From the NCBI GenBank assembly GCA_946803715.1, contig CAMPET010000067.1, positions 176,615 to 240,614 of the forward strand: 64,000 nucleotides of DNA, in the 5' to 3' direction. A program made the position numbers and the translations under genes. Origin of the DNA: Beroe ovata. Taxonomy: Eukaryota; Ctenophora; Nuda; Beroida; Beroidae. How positions within the stretch are numbered: position 1 is the stretch's first letter; each line of letters opens with the position of its first letter. Shown here one piece after another: positions 1-12,900 of the stretch. The notes below the pieces were generated by a model. It saw only the letters and a list, made by a program, of their open reading frames with translations. It was not told where the DNA came from and made no database searches.

Positions 1-3000
1 TTTCACATTCTTACGACAAGAAATTGCTATCAAATGTGCCCGATATAATCAATGTTTGATGTTTGAAAATCTCCAGCTCGACTTACCGTGGCTGTCCGGG
101 CTAGCTGAAGGTATGGACAGTAGAGTGTGTGAGTGTTCGGTATCACTACTGGCTGAGATGGTGTACCAATCCTCACTGGAGTCGAGCAAGACATCGTCCT
201 TGAACCTGGTTAAAGAGAGGATAATATACAGTGTTTCTAGACAGAGCATTAATCAAGGAAAAACGATTCTCCCTCTTTCGAAAGAGAATTAGAAACTTGG
301 ACATTGACATCTGAACTCTAGAAGTGGTGGGCGGTGTTGGCAATGAAACAAGGACACGGCTAGGATAATTTTGGGATATGTTTACCATCGGAATGTGACA
401 GCAGGGTCAAGAGCTGCGCTGCAGCTGGCTGAAGTAGCCCCCCCATCCACTGCTATACCAGACATGGGGTGTACCAGAATGTCCAGTACCCGCACCCGGA
501 CCTTCTCAGTTGAGAGGGAGCCCTGGGGAGCGGGGGTTGGAATGATAGGGTAACTCAAGAATAGGGTAATGAGTTACCATACATAGGAATGTCCCCCACT
601 CATAGCGAACTTAGCTCCACTTTTAATGAGCTAGAGGGGAGATTCAGAAGGACTTATATTGAGGTTATATATCGATCTATGTTTGGGATTCAACTAATTC
701 TTCATTCAATTCATCCGAAACGGAAATCTAGGCGGGATAAAGAAAATCAGGGTGTGAACAAACCTGTGGCCAGGTAAGCTTGCAGTAGTATGTAGTCTGA
801 TGTGACATGTCCACATTTTGTAGGGTGAGGGGCGAGGTGTTACTGATCAGTGTGTTATCTTGGTACCACGTGATGTTAGGTGAGTTGTTACCTTCACACT
901 CCAGTGTCGTATCGTAACCTGCCGCGGATGGGGAGTGTTAAGGGGTGTGGTTGGGTGTGTTACCTTTACCCTTAGGGGTTAATCCTTGTAACCGCAGATT
1001 GAAAAGATGTTCATGGAATGAACTGAACACTGGTGACAAAACTCCTTCAACCAAGCTCACAATCATAACCACATCGAGACCGTTATCTATTTTCCCCTGA
1101 ACCCTACCTATGACCACAGTTTTATCCGTGGGATGGGTGGTGATGTCATTGACTGTCACCGACACGGTGTCAGTGTTCAGCGATCCACCGAGAGTGACAC
1201 CAGCCTCTGTAGCGTAAGTCACGTGACACCGTACTTCCATGTCAGAGGTGATGTTCTCCAGGGTAAGGGTGGAGGTGCCAGCTGAGGGAGAGAGGGGAGA
1301 TGAGGATTGAGGAAACGGGGTAAGATTATCATCACTGGGCTCTATTGATGGAAAATATTCGATATGTCGAGCCAAAATCCTGTTGACATCATGACGCCAT
1401 CATTCAAATATCAGGGAAAACAGGGTTTCCAAACCTGTGGAGTCATCCACTCCGTAAGTTATCTGGTTTCCGGTCTGAACATTGATCCAGAAGAACGCGG
1501 GTGCTCCGTCAGCAACACACGACAACTGTGTTGTCTGTCCCGATACCACTGTGACGTCATCACTCACTTCCGTAATGTCTGCCAAGATATGACAGTGAGG
1601 AAATAAAGCTTCATCTTGATAGATTTTGTCGAATATGAAAGTTCATTCAAACATTCGTTCATTAAACATGAAATAAGGGCTAAGCCAATGAAATAAGAGA
1701 TTTCATGGCAACTCTTACTCTACGTACCGTAAATGTAAACGAGGACAAGTTCTGAGTCAATGACAAGAGCCGGGGAATCGTAAGAAGCTCTACACAGATA
1801 CTGTGTGTCCTGCGTCATCTGTGTAAGTGACAGGGTACTGGTCAGATCTGTGGCTGAGTTTGCTGAGTCTTGCTGGAGTTCGGTGCCTAAGAGGTAGAGA
1901 TGAATTGAGAGGTTATAATTGAGTGATTGGGGTCATGTCCCCTCAGTCGTTATTTTGTACCCCACAACCCCTCGTCAATCGAAACACAAGGAAATATTTC
2001 CATTCTACCTGTACTATCGAGCCATGTGATCGAGCTGAGACCAGTGCCGTGAGCAGAGCAAGTAAGAGAGGCGGAGTGACCGCTCACTGCCATCTTATCA
2101 GCGGGGGACGTGGTGATAGCTGGGAAGAGGATTATAGTGAAAACCAGATATTGTATTGAGAGATATTGTATTGAGAGAATAGTGGACTTAGGGACATCGG
2201 TTGAAGATGCCTCTTGACTGATAAAATCAACAAGCTCCTATACTATAATCCTGAGAAATATCACTTCTCGGTTCTCCTCCACAACATACCTCTCACATGT
2301 AGAGTAGCAGGGGTCGAGACAAGGGTTCCTTCATCCCCGAACTGTGCTGTACACGTGTAATCCCCCTCGTCTGATAGGGTGACACTGTCCCACCTAGCTG
2401 TGGACACCCACACTGGGTCAAGTGTGGCCACCGGACCAGCAGTCCTGGGGAAGGGAGGGGAGGTAATGAGGTATTCAAATGATGATGAGTGCTCTCCCAT
2501 ATCAGTGCCTTGTAATATAAATGGAGATAAAATGAATTATTGTTTTTCCTAAACTATTGTTATTCCTACGCTCTCTTACAATGTTTTGGTTGCTGAACTG
2601 AACACTGGAGTACTGACTTACCAGGAAAATGTTGGAGTGATATGATTAGTGGTCTGACAGGTCATTTCAGCAGATTCACCCTCGGCAACGAACACATCAA
2701 CAGGTTCATTAGTGATCCTGCTTACGGTTATCATGGCAACAGCACTCGTGTGTGTACCTCCTGTCAGTTAGCGAGGTGAGGGAGGGGTGAGGGAGGTGAG
2801 AGGGGTAATAAGTTGCAATATGGCTTCTCGAGCTGAATTCGTGTTAAACACTATCCTCATTAACCAGTCATCCAACATTTCACAGACCTAGTGTTGTTGC
2901 AGATGCAGCATACTCGACAACACACTTGTACTCTCCAGCGGTTGCTATGACAACATTGTTTACCAGGTAAGTTGCTTGGTTACCAGTGCTGGTAACACCA

Positions 3001-6000
3001 GTTACCAGTTCCACGTTGTCATGGTACCAGGTAAGAGAGGATGGTGAGTCGTGAACTTGGCATGTCACTGTCAGAGTGTAGCCCAAAACCGTGTCAGTGT
3101 CAATGGGATCCGTGGTGAACTCTGGAAAAAATGGGGAGTTAGAGGAAATGAATTCATTGAGGTGTCTGGAACTCAATTCAGGGAAACACGATTTTCATCT
3201 TTCTCTTACCGAGAATGCTGAGAGCAGCAGGGTCAGACACAACTGTTCCAGAAGGGGTATCAAACTGAGCTGTACACTTGTAACTACCCACTGTCTCCAG
3301 ACTGTCTACAGTCAGTGTGCTGGTGGTGTCAGTACCAGCTGTTGTTACGACAACACTCGCTGTATCCATGGAAACGGTGACGTCATCACGTGACCAGGTG
3401 ATGGATGTTGGGGCTTTCTCTCCCCGTACCACACAGGAGAAGAGCGCTGAGTTGGTCTTCACAGCGTTGGTATCGGTTGGGTGCGTTACAATTCCTGAGC
3501 GATACAATTGAGCCACTCTCAGAAACTTTCTCGCATGTTTTTAAACGAATATCATATCTGCAATCCCATGATTTCAACTTTCCACTTCTGATTCATACCT
3601 CTAACAATGACATCGGAGATGGTCGACTCATGTGATCCCAGGTCAGTGCCGTAGTCCGCGATACACTTGTACTGAGCTGTATCGGTGAGGTCAACGCTGG
3701 ACAACACCAGCTCGCTCTGGTACGTGTCGACCATGGAATACCCTGACACCACAACATCACTTCCCTTCATCCACGTGACGGTAGGGACTGGCGGTCCCGT
3801 GACAACGCACGTGAGTGTGACGTCACTTCCCTCCTCCGTGATAACCGTTGCGGGGGGAGATACTGATACTCCTGCGAGTTTGTGTCCATGGTAACGCGTG
3901 AAGAGCAACGCGCGTGAGAGAGTGCTGTGTGGTTGACGTGATATAACGCGTGAGAGGATGGTCAAAGAAATCACGCGTGTGCGTCATAGCACCGCGTGAA
4001 AAATGAATCTGCTGTTCAAGAACATGTGTGTCTTGGGATAACGTGCTATTGTTCAAGAAGAAAGAGGTGCTGGGCACGTGGGTTAGTGAATCATGACCGA
4101 GAAGGAATGAGAATTTTCCCCAATTTCCCATTCAGCTATCTCTCTAATGTATTTTTGGACGCTGAATCGATTCCCGATCGAATTACGGCCCTATCTTGCT
4201 TCCCTGAGGAGCTGTATATCATGTAACTCAGAACCTCATGACCGAGAAGAAAATAGAATTTTCCCCAATTTCCCAATCAGATAGCTCTCTAATTCTTTCA
4301 GATTCGAATTCTACGTCAAAAAATAGGCCAGAAACACTATTTTTCAGTATGTCACGTGCAAAAATGTTTTTGGCCTATTTGTGTGTCCCATTGATTTTCG
4401 TGTTTTTGTAGTGAATGCTTCCCAAGGGAGAGAAATCGTCATTTGGGCGTGGTTTCACGGCAAGTATGAACTGAGCATGATCGTCAAAAGAGTCGATACT
4501 TGTAGTGTGATAGTAGGAGACATGATTTGGTGGAAAATTAGTGTCGTAAGCGCCGGTTAAGACTTCATTAGGGACCTTCAAAAATGACGTATAAAAGTGT
4601 GGAGTCATTCACTTCATTTTCCATCGATACTGTCGTCAGAAATTCGAAGAAAAACTTTTGTTGCATTTTCATGCAAATACCATCGATTCCAATGTATTTT
4701 TGGACGCTGAATCGATTCCCGATCGAATTTCGGCCCTATCTTGCTTCCCTGAGGAGCTGTATATCATGTAACTCAGAACCTCATGACCGAGAAGAAAATA
4801 GAATTTTCCCCAATTTCCCAATCAGATAGCTCTCTAATTCTTTCAGATTCGAATTCTACGTCAAAAAATAGGCCAGAAACACTATTTTTCAGTATGTCAC
4901 GTGCAAAAATGTTTTTGGCCTATTTGTGTGTCCCATTGATTTTCGTGTTTTTGTAGTGAATGCTTCCCAAGGGAGAGAAATCGTCATTTGGGCGTGGTTT
5001 CACGGCAAGTATGAACTGAGCATGATCGTCAAAAGAGTCGATACTTGTAGTGTGATAGTAGGAGACATGATTTGGTGGAAAATTAGTGTCGTAAGCGCCG
5101 GTTAAGACTTCATTAGGGACCTTCAAAAATGACGTATAAAAGTGTGGAGTCATTCACTTCATTTTCCATCGATACTGTTGTCAGAAATTCGAAGAAAAAC
5201 TTTTGTTGCATTTTCATGCAAATACCATCGATTCCAATGTATTTTTGGACGCTGAATCGATTCCCGATCGAATTTCAGCCCTATCTTGCTTTCCTGAGGA
5301 GCTGTATATCATGTGACTCAGAACCTCATGAGTAGTGATAATCTAACAAGATCATTGTTGCTGGACCCGGCCTTAACTGTTAACATACTAGACTACAACG
5401 TCAATGACCTTTAAACTTTATTGTTCTAACAAGCTTGATGCACAAATGCCGTTGATCTTAACTTTTTATATATTCATTTAAAGATATCACAAAACTTTCT
5501 ATTGTATATCCCCTCTGACCATTATCCAAATCATTCGAGCTCGCTGATTGGTCGAGTGGCTCAGCTGTACGTCTCCTCATTGGTCTAATAATTCACAGGC
5601 ATCGTGACAAGCTTCAGATAGAGACAATGTGCATATCAAAGTAGGCCGTTATGTATGCGTGCGTGCGTGTGTGTGATTATGCGTTATGACGTGTAAAATC
5701 TCATATCGAGTTGTTTGTGTGTGTGTGCACTACACGCATAATGAAGTACGGCAGTGACTTCTGCTTGTTGTTTACTCCCGCGTATTACTATGATGACTGC
5801 ACACGTGTAAAGCACAAAGGGAACAAGAGATATTCGTGGGGAATGGGAAGAGAAGATACTTGTGCTTCTTGAGTTTCCGAAACATAACAAGAAACTAAAG
5901 CTGCGGTACTGATCAATTGGCAACACTTTTTCAAAGGAATCAATGAGATTGCTGGGCACTCAAGTATCAAAGGGAGCAAGTTTCCTTGCCGTGGGGTAAG

Positions 6001-7686
6001 ATCGTAGCTAAGACGATCAACGAAGTACTCATGGGACTATCTTGGGATCAAAATAAGCAATTGTCATTACTGGAACATGATTTTCAATGGAATGCTTCAC
6101 GGTACAAAGGAATACGGTTTCAAATCACAGACACTTATTGATCGGGGATGAGGAAAAATATCATTGAAAGATTCCTGATGAAGAAGGGTGTTTAATAACA
6201 GATAATTGAATTCGTAGTTGGTAGTGGTGGAATCTTTAGGTGAAATCGCTATTATCGGTAAATCGCTATTATCGGTAAATCGCTATTATCGGTTTATGAG
6301 TTGTGAAGACGGTCGAGGGTGAGGTTAAGATGGAACTAGATCTGTGAAAAAGAATGCTACAAGGTTTTTGGAATGAGGTGAAAATGATTAATAGCGTTCA
6401 CGCCCTGTTGTCATTGTTGTAGGTACCATTTGAAATAGATAATTGTCGAAGAAACTTCATATGAAAAGAATATCATTATTTCAAATCAGCGAAGCATACT
6501 CTATTTGCAAAACACCCCCCGCCACCCTGCATCCCCTAATCTCCTCCCCCACCCCGCAATCTGCAATCTCCTCACCTACATCCCCCCTCACCTGACCCCC
6601 TTCCTCACCAAGACCTCTGATACTGAGAGTATCAGGTTATTTTCACCCCTCACTACCTCCCCCACCAATACCTCTGATACTGAGAGTAGCAGGTTGTGAG
6701 GAGTATGTCCCCTCGAATCCCGGGTACCCAGACACACACTGGTATAACCCGGCATCTGACCAGGTAGGAGAGGGTATGGCAAGCTCTGAGGTGCCAGGTG
6801 ACACCACTTCGGAATCCACCTGACATGGGATAGAATGAGCAGTTTAGATTCTTCCATCTCTTATGTCAATCCTTAGACTAGAAAATCGATATCCAGTATT
6901 TCGCTATGCTTGCAGTATACCCATACACCTCCATAGATAAGACTTTCGATTGATAAAGAGGATATAATAGATCATATAGGAAAAGAATTCAATCTTGCTC
7001 TTTCACCCATTTCATGGAAAACAAGCAATTCTACGTCTTGGAACAAATGTTAAAATAGAGTTCCTCACCGTAATATCAGTCCCATTGTGAAGCCAGGTTA
7101 GCAATGCTGTGGGTATACTACCAACACACGTTAACGTAACATTGTTTCCAACCTGAGGGGAGAAACATTCACAGTGAAGAAATCGACTGGATAGAAATGA
7201 ACTCAACGAACTTGAAACGATAAGAAAGTCGATTAAATCGAAGTATCTCATCGATTCAAGTTAATTCATTCCAATTACAAGATCCCCATATCCACTTCTA
7301 CCCACCACAGCAGTTGTATCAACTGGTGGTTCCTCCACTCCCAAAACGGTTATTTTAGCGGGTGATGACGTCACAGTGACGTCACTATCTGTAGTCCATA
7401 ACGCGGAACAGTAGTAGTTTTCCGTGGTTTCAGAAAGAAGCGAGATCGTCAGTTTAGAGGTAGTGATGTAACCGATAGCTGGAGGGAGAAAAGAGAGTAG
7501 AAAGTTAGAATTTAGATCAGAGAGTTGCTTCGAATATTGTAATAGCAGTTAGCACACAGGAGTGAAAATTGAAAAAAAAAGGTGACACGATCGTATCTCC
7601 TCAGACAAACACACACACGCACACACACCCACCCACCCACACACACTCACATACACACACTCACACACACACCCACCCACATACAN

Positions 7687-7726
<40 letters not shown>

Positions 7727-10700
7727 TTAGTAGAGACACTGATGGTAGGCCCGTGATCGAGGAGTGTATCACCGTTATACCACGCCACATCAGGTGCCAC
7801 ATCACCCCTCGCCTCACACTCCAGAGTGGTGACAGTCATGTTGACAGTCAGGGTGTTCTGGGGGTGAGTTGAGAATCCCCTCACGAACACAACCCCCTCA
7901 CCACTCCCTGTCNCACACACACATACACACACACCCACACGTCACACACACATACACACACTCACCTTTAGTAGAGACACTGATGGTAGGCCCGTGATCG
8001 AGGAGTGTATCACCGTTATACCACACCACATCAGGTGCCACATCACCCCTCGCCTCACACTCCAAAGTGGTGACAGTCATGTTGACAGTCAGGGTGTTCT
8101 GGGGGTGAGTTGAGAACCCCCTCACGAACACAACCCCCTCACCACTCCCTGTCGTTCCCTCGGTAAACACAGCCGAGCAGGTGTAGGTCCCAGTGTCGGG
8201 GAAGTCGGCAGGGGTGAGGGTGAGGAGGGAAGTGAGGGAGTCGGGGGAGGTGAGGGTTGGGGAGGGTAGGACGGTGCCGTCTTTGTACCTGGGGGAAAAG
8301 TGAGTATGTGATACTTCTATCCGAATCCTTGATGCGGTTTCTAATACGGAATATCGTGTAATTCCTGACTTGAAAGGAGAAGTTTGAAGGAAAAAGTTTG
8401 GGTTAAAAGGAAAATTTCCGTCAAACTTACCACATAAATGTAATTGGTGGCATGTTGGTGACACACGTCAGTGTGATATCAGCACCATGGACTACATTTG
8501 TATCCGTCGGGCTGGTGTCAATATCTGTGGAATGTGTCACGTGATTATAGGAAATCGTTCAGAATTGACACCACATAATCCAAGCGATGTTTCACTTATC
8601 TAGCCCATATCTTATCGCAAATGAACAACAATTTGTACTCAAATCTAGCGGGAAAAGATCAACAATTTGTACTCACATTGAACGACAATCTCCGTCTGTC
8701 CCGAATGGGAGCCGAGTGTGACACCGTAGTGTGCAGTGCACGAGTAAACACCAGCGTCAGCTCGGTTGGTGTCAGCGATGCTCAGAGTTGTGACCTTGTT
8801 CACTGTACTGCTTAGCTGTAAACAAGTTCAATATTACAAAGCTTGGTTCTTGGGAAGCGTGGAAAAGAGTGGGAGAAGGGTTTTGGGCATCCAGTATGAG
8901 TGACGCATGTTCATTGATAATGACACTCACGCTTGTGACGTCATTGCCGGCAGAGTCTTGCCATGACCAGAAATCTGGTATGATGTTCCCGATAGCAGTA
9001 CAAGAGATCTCAACAGGGTTATCTTCAACTGCAAGTACCGTTCCAGACGTCTGCCATACGTCTGAGGAGAATATGGATTAGTTAGTGGCTTATTAAAGGT
9101 GTCAAGAGTCGCTGTATGGGTGGTGTTATGACAAATAACTCACAGTTCATGTTGAGCTGTACAGATCCCACCACATTCCCAGTGCTCGAATCCCACTCAA
9201 CTTCACACTCGTATTGTCCTCGCTGTTCCACTGTGACGTCACTAAGTGTCACCGTGCTGACAGTTAGAGGTGGAGACGAGTAGTCTGTTGTCATGGTAAC
9301 ATCATCAGACACCACGACATCAGTGGTAGAGTTGTGTGTCCACGAGATACTCGCCTAGAAGGGGGGAGAGGGATCGTAGTGATGGTTGATAACGTGGAAT
9401 ACGATAGTACCACCTGAGTACCACCTGATAATACCACCTGATAGTACCACCTGAGAAATGATCCACGGGTCTGTGCTGATGAAACCCACCTGTATCTCTC
9501 CTCGAGCCACACACGACAGAACAGCCTGGCTCCCCACCACAGCTTCAACTGCTGGTCCTGAGATCTCGCTTATTCCTGAGAAATACAGTTATGAATGAGA
9601 GGCGGATCATTTTTCAGCAGACACACAATGACGACACTTCTGACTTCCATATTAGCGACAAACACAACATTCCCAGCCTCATTGGAGCAATTTCCTTGGA
9701 AAAACACTCTCAATTTGACAGACAGACTGCGCAATGTACAGGAAAACTGACAAAAAAACAACAACTACTTGTTACCATTTTACCCGTGTTACCCGTTGAA
9801 GCATCGATGACGATTTAACGCACACTCACAGAGAGACAGTGTCTCCGTGAGACAATGAGTGTCTCTGTGAGACACAGATTCTGGATCAGGAGAGTTCCAG
9901 CTTGGCGAGAGAGAGAGAGACGCGAGAGAGAGAGGGGGAGACGCCAGGGAGAAACTCCCTTCTTACCACGATAATAATCGGTCGAAAACTCAGTCAGTCA
10001 GTCGGTCTGTCGGTGAGTGAGTGGGGGTGGATGAGTGAGTGAGGGTACCTCTCTTCCAATATCTGTTGAATCCTGAGACTTATAACAACGAGTAAAGGGT
10101 AAAGAAGAGGGGGTGCTGTTACATGAAAACACACAAATAAAGTTGACACCAATATCACACGAATACCCGCTGTTCCACTATTGACACCAACTGGTTGCTG
10201 ACCTCAGCTGTGACAAGTTTCCTCAACCCCGGGAAACGTGTAGAGGGAAGAAAAGAAAGAAGAGACATGGAGAGAAAGAAAGAAGCAAGATTGAGCTGAT
10301 GATCAAATCAGCTGCTAATAAGAGAGAAGGTTTTTGATAACTTAAATTTAAGAAAGGTTTTAGCTTCGCAGCACTCGGCTTCTGTAGTAGGCTCAGCACA
10401 ACTTGAGGTTATCCCGATATTTCTACCTCGGGTCACGTGTAAAATCACGCGCAGGTCACGTGACATTCTCCTGACACGTGCACGTCGCGTGACTTGCACG
10501 TGACACACATAGCAACGTACCTCTTATGCTGAGAGTTGCGTTGTAGATGCTGTGGTCTGGGTAAGCAGGGTAGGATGAGGTACAGAAGTAGTCTCCGTCG
10601 TCTGACCAGTCCAAGTTGTCGAGGACCAGCTCACTCACCGCGTGATTTGTAACGTCCTGAACAAGTCACGCGTGATGAAAAAAAAACTTGAGAGTAAGAA

Positions 10701-12291
10701 ATCTTAATGCACCTTGGCTGCTTTAACCATGAGCTCTCATGGGAGCATGGAGAAATTGCCAAATTTTCAGATACCTTGGAAACGATTGATGATCCAGAGA
10801 GCGGAGTTGATGGGTCGTCAGTACGATACCATGTGATAGATGGGCTGTCTGCCAACATGTCAAAGTATGTGGCAACACATGACATGGTGACGGAGTTCCC
10901 CACAACTCCCACTGCTGTCTCTTGGATAGACCTCATTCCTGGGAGGGGAATGTGTGAAACGGATATTCTTTTTCAGGAAGAGTAACAACTTTACAACAAA
11001 GAGACACTAACCCAAGGGTATTTTTCAGGTAGAACGATTACAAAGACACATACCCAAGACATGGAGCAGGAAAGCGACATCTGCGCGTCCCTCATCAGTC
11101 TTGACGAGACACTTGTACCATCCCTCATCCTCAATTTCCAGCGTATCAATAACCAGTTCCTTATTCCCGTCACTGAGAGTATGTCTGTCGTGTGTGATAA
11201 CAGTGGGCAAATCCTGCTCGTCCATCTTAGCCCAGCTGATCTCCTCGGGTTGGGGCATGGGGTTTCCGTCCACTGTTACACTGAATGTAACGCTCTGTCC
11301 CACAGCCTTGGAGTTGATCAGTCCAGATACTCGTTCCACACTCGGCTCGACTGTGATGTATTGTAATGTGATATTTCCCAGAATTGAGTGAAATCGAGAT
11401 TGTTTCGATGAGTACTCGAATTCTTTCCATGTTGTGAGTGAAGTGACGTATCTGACGGTGAATGGGTGTGTGCAGATGAGTTCCCAGATTCCTTCGCATC
11501 CTCTACGAACAATTGAGATGTTGAACTAACGGTTTGTGAAAATAGTGCTGAACAAAAAGTCCCCATATAAAAATACTCACAGACAACACGAAGCTCCATA
11601 GAGACAGATTTCACAACGTCATTTACTTTAGCCATACAGTAGTAAGTCCCCGCATCCCCAAACTCCAGGTTGGAAATCCGGAGACGGGACTCGTTGGTGG
11701 AAGAGTCGTATAATATTACCACTCTGTCAACAGGCAAGTTGCTGCTCATCTTGAGCCAAGTAATATCATCTGAGAGGTGAGCCAGTTAACTTGGCGTTCC
11801 AAGAGGGTGAATCGTTCATTTTTCACGAATTTTACGATTTAATAAGTGGAGGTAATTTCTATCGCGTGTCATTTTCACACCTGCAGTTGGTCGAGGGTCG
11901 CCCCTAACAGTAGCATACATCGTGACTGCTTTGCCAACGAATCCGATTAACTCGTAGGTGTTGGCCGTCACAAACAAATCCGCTGAAATGATGTCAGAAT
12001 TAGGTGAGATAACACGAGTAGCTGAGCTGTTGCGATAGCAACGTGAGTAGCTGTAAAGTTGTCCTAGCAACTACAGCATCACAACCATGTTGCTGAACAG
12101 TTGTTCTTGTAACCATAGCAACATTTACCAGGTTCAAGTGTTGGATCAGGGGGTGGATCAACTGCGATTTCAGTGAGACAGGCAGAGGCGCATGGTTTTA
12201 GGAATGTGCATCTAATATGACAGGGAAGATGGTCCTGGGAATCAAGGCAAGATGGAGCAAGAATCAGTGCAAGGAGCGACAGAGCGAGCAT
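1..12291 (-). CDS. Long immunoglobulin-repeat protein, 16 Ig domains, 3' end outside window
   Basis: Secreted or membrane-anchored cell-surface protein built almost entirely of Ig-like domains; the anchor, if any, is off the left edge. I traced 27 exons by eye, and every junction keeps the frame with a GT donor and AG acceptor. The first exon (12291-12129) starts with a signal peptide (MLALSLLALILA) followed by a short Cys-rich stretch. About 1,556 residues are visible. Most domains show the Ig landmarks: strand-B Cys, strand-C Trp, then D-x-G/A-x-Y-x-C. Junctions between domains are mostly phase 1, as expected for shuffled extracellular modules. No transmembrane segment, Fn3 or kinase domain is seen. 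Hemicentin-like, titin-like extracellular, or invertebrate immune or allorecognition Ig proteins are all possible; I do not assign orthology. The last visible exon ends at 87 with a phase 1 donor. Confidence 0.85.
87..3871 (-). other. Ig domains 9-16 of the Ig-repeat gene (exon block)
   Basis: Ig9 (3871-3599), Ig10 (3494-3210) and Ig11 (3121-2888) are single-exon domains with symmetric phase 1 borders. Ig12 is 2760-2622 plus 2444-2290. Ig13 is 2119-2009 plus 1886-1728. Ig14 is 1578-1435 plus the start of 1281-964. Ig15 is the rest of that exon plus 918-764 (NITWYQD, TTYYC). Ig16 is 522-386 plus 205-87. The second half of exon 1281-964 is the least Ig-like part: after VTVNDITTHPTDKTVVIGR it loses the usual Cys, so that stretch may use a different donor. 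Confidence 0.82.
4093..5335 (+). repeat. 545-bp tandem repeat with a leading internally deleted copy
   Basis: Two near-identical 545-bp units run from about 4229 to 5320; for example the same segment begins at 4225 and 4770. They are preceded by a short copy (4093-4228) that keeps the first ~55 bp and last ~110 bp and lacks the middle. The repeat lies in the 2.8-kb intron between Ig8 and Ig9 of the minus-strand Ig gene. The unit contains TATAAAAG (4590, 5135), an ATTTTTGG word (4696, 5241) and a hairpin (4706-4734, 5251-5279). Its last ~200 bp are related to 56108-56310. The rest of the intron (5336-6671) shows no exon. Confidence 0.9.
4590..4740 (+). other. snRNA-like module inside the 545-bp repeat (TATA, Sm-like site, hairpin)
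   Basis: TATAAAAG at 4590-4597 is followed about 100 bp later by ATTTTTGG (4696-4703), which resembles an Sm-binding site, and directly by a hairpin. Outer stem 4706-4711 pairs with 4729-4734, inner stem 4712-4716 pairs with 4722-4726, and the loop is TCCCG. The second copy (5251-5279) changes a G-T pair to A-T and keeps the stem; the deleted copy at about 4160 has one mismatch. I recognise no known snRNA or spliced leader, and transcription is untested. Confidence 0.3.
7605..7725 (+). repeat. CA/CCCA microsatellite in an Ig-gene intron
   Basis: Long CA run with interspersed ACCC, broken by a single n at 7686. It directly precedes the duplicated exon segment and probably caused the assembly difficulty there. 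Confidence 0.95.
7726..8155 (-). repeat. Local duplication of an Ig7 exon segment flanking a single n
   Basis: About 185 bp at 7729-7912 (the end of an Ig-coding exon and its donor) are repeated almost identically at 7970-8153. An n at 7913 lies exactly at the edge of the partial copy, which therefore has no acceptor. The copies differ by a few bases, one changing Ala to Val. A failed merge of two contigs, or of two haplotypes, across the CA-rich intron explains this better than a true exon duplication. Confidence 0.8.
10521..11982 (-). other. Ig domains 1-3 of the Ig-repeat gene (exon block)
   Basis: Exons at 11982-11881 and 11769-11581 make Ig1 (Trp in DITWLK, then DAGTYYC). Exon 11350-11054 makes Ig2 as a single exon (EISWAKM, EDEGWYKC). 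Exons 10938-10775 and 10656-10521 make Ig3 (SITWYRT, DDGDYFC). Donor and acceptor phases match throughout: domain borders are phase 1, and the intron inside Ig3 is phase 0. The intron before Ig4 (10520-9576) holds only simple-sequence runs such as GAGAGA near 9905-9945. Confidence 0.85.
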
Positions 12292-12900
12292 AGTTGTGAA
12301 ATGTGAGGGGTAAATTAGGAGTCTGGGCTATCGATAGAGTAGGATTCCAGGTTCTCTCTCTTCGCGGTTTGACTCTTGGGCTCAAGGCATGTCAAGAAAC
12401 ATGTGTAAATGCGCGAAAAGATCGTCAACCAACATATATTCAGAATCACAGGGAAATGGTGTAGATCCTGTTCACTCACGACATCACATTAATCTGATCA
12501 CGTGACCCTCTCTGAACCACCTATCAGACACATGTGACAGCGAGAGAGCTCAATATGAGATGAAAGTTCTAGGCGGGGGGTATCAGCTCTAGCTGGGATT
12601 AATACATAATATGGTGTTGTCAGTAAGGGGTAAACGGTAGTCATAGTAACGCGAGATTTACCATCGCCTCTGAGTTTTTTGGTCAACATGTATCAAGTAT
12701 TTAACGAGCGGTGGGGAGGATTATAGTTGCTGTTCACAATCATCTGAGAATGATCACGGGACACATTCTCACCACAGATTCTCATCTGATAACACCACCT
12801 TACAGAATCGCAAAATCATCGATGTTTAACAATAAAGGACTATTCTACTCCAAATTCCAACTTTCATTTTGAATTTTCAAGGAAAGAAACATGAGCTTAC

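Larger units (their letters stand above)
6672..9575 (-). other. Ig domains 4-8 of the Ig-repeat gene (exon block)
   Basis: Ig4 is 9575-9490 plus 9354-9144 (SISWTHN, EQRGQYEC). Ig5 is 9061-8931 plus 8815-8677 (DAGVYSC). Ig6 begins in 8524-8431 and ends in 8288-7966, and that same exon also carries the first part of Ig7, so two domains share an exon. Ig7 ends in 7478-7306 (TENYYC), which also starts Ig8. Ig8 continues in 7152-7069 (LLTWLHN) and 6819-6672 (DAGLYQC). Intron phases inside domains are 0 or 2, and the frame is intact across all nine exons. The 7966-7479 intron contains a CA microsatellite, two n bases and a second copy of the end of exon 8288-7966. Confidence 0.83.

Noticed and set aside
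4590-4740. Spliced-leader RNA gene
   Set aside because: The TATA, Sm-like site and hairpin fit, but I find no convincing GT donor after a leader at the expected place; kept only as an snRNA-like observation.
4375-5153. Identical 77-residue minus-strand open stretches in both 545-bp units
   Set aside because: Identity follows from the tandem duplication; the peptide has no domain and the related 56-kb element does not preserve it.
7549-7938. Open stretch running through the CA microsatellite, giving a Val/Cys-rich peptide
   Set aside because: It is the microsatellite read in frame and joined to real Ig exon ends; the intron boundaries lie inside it.
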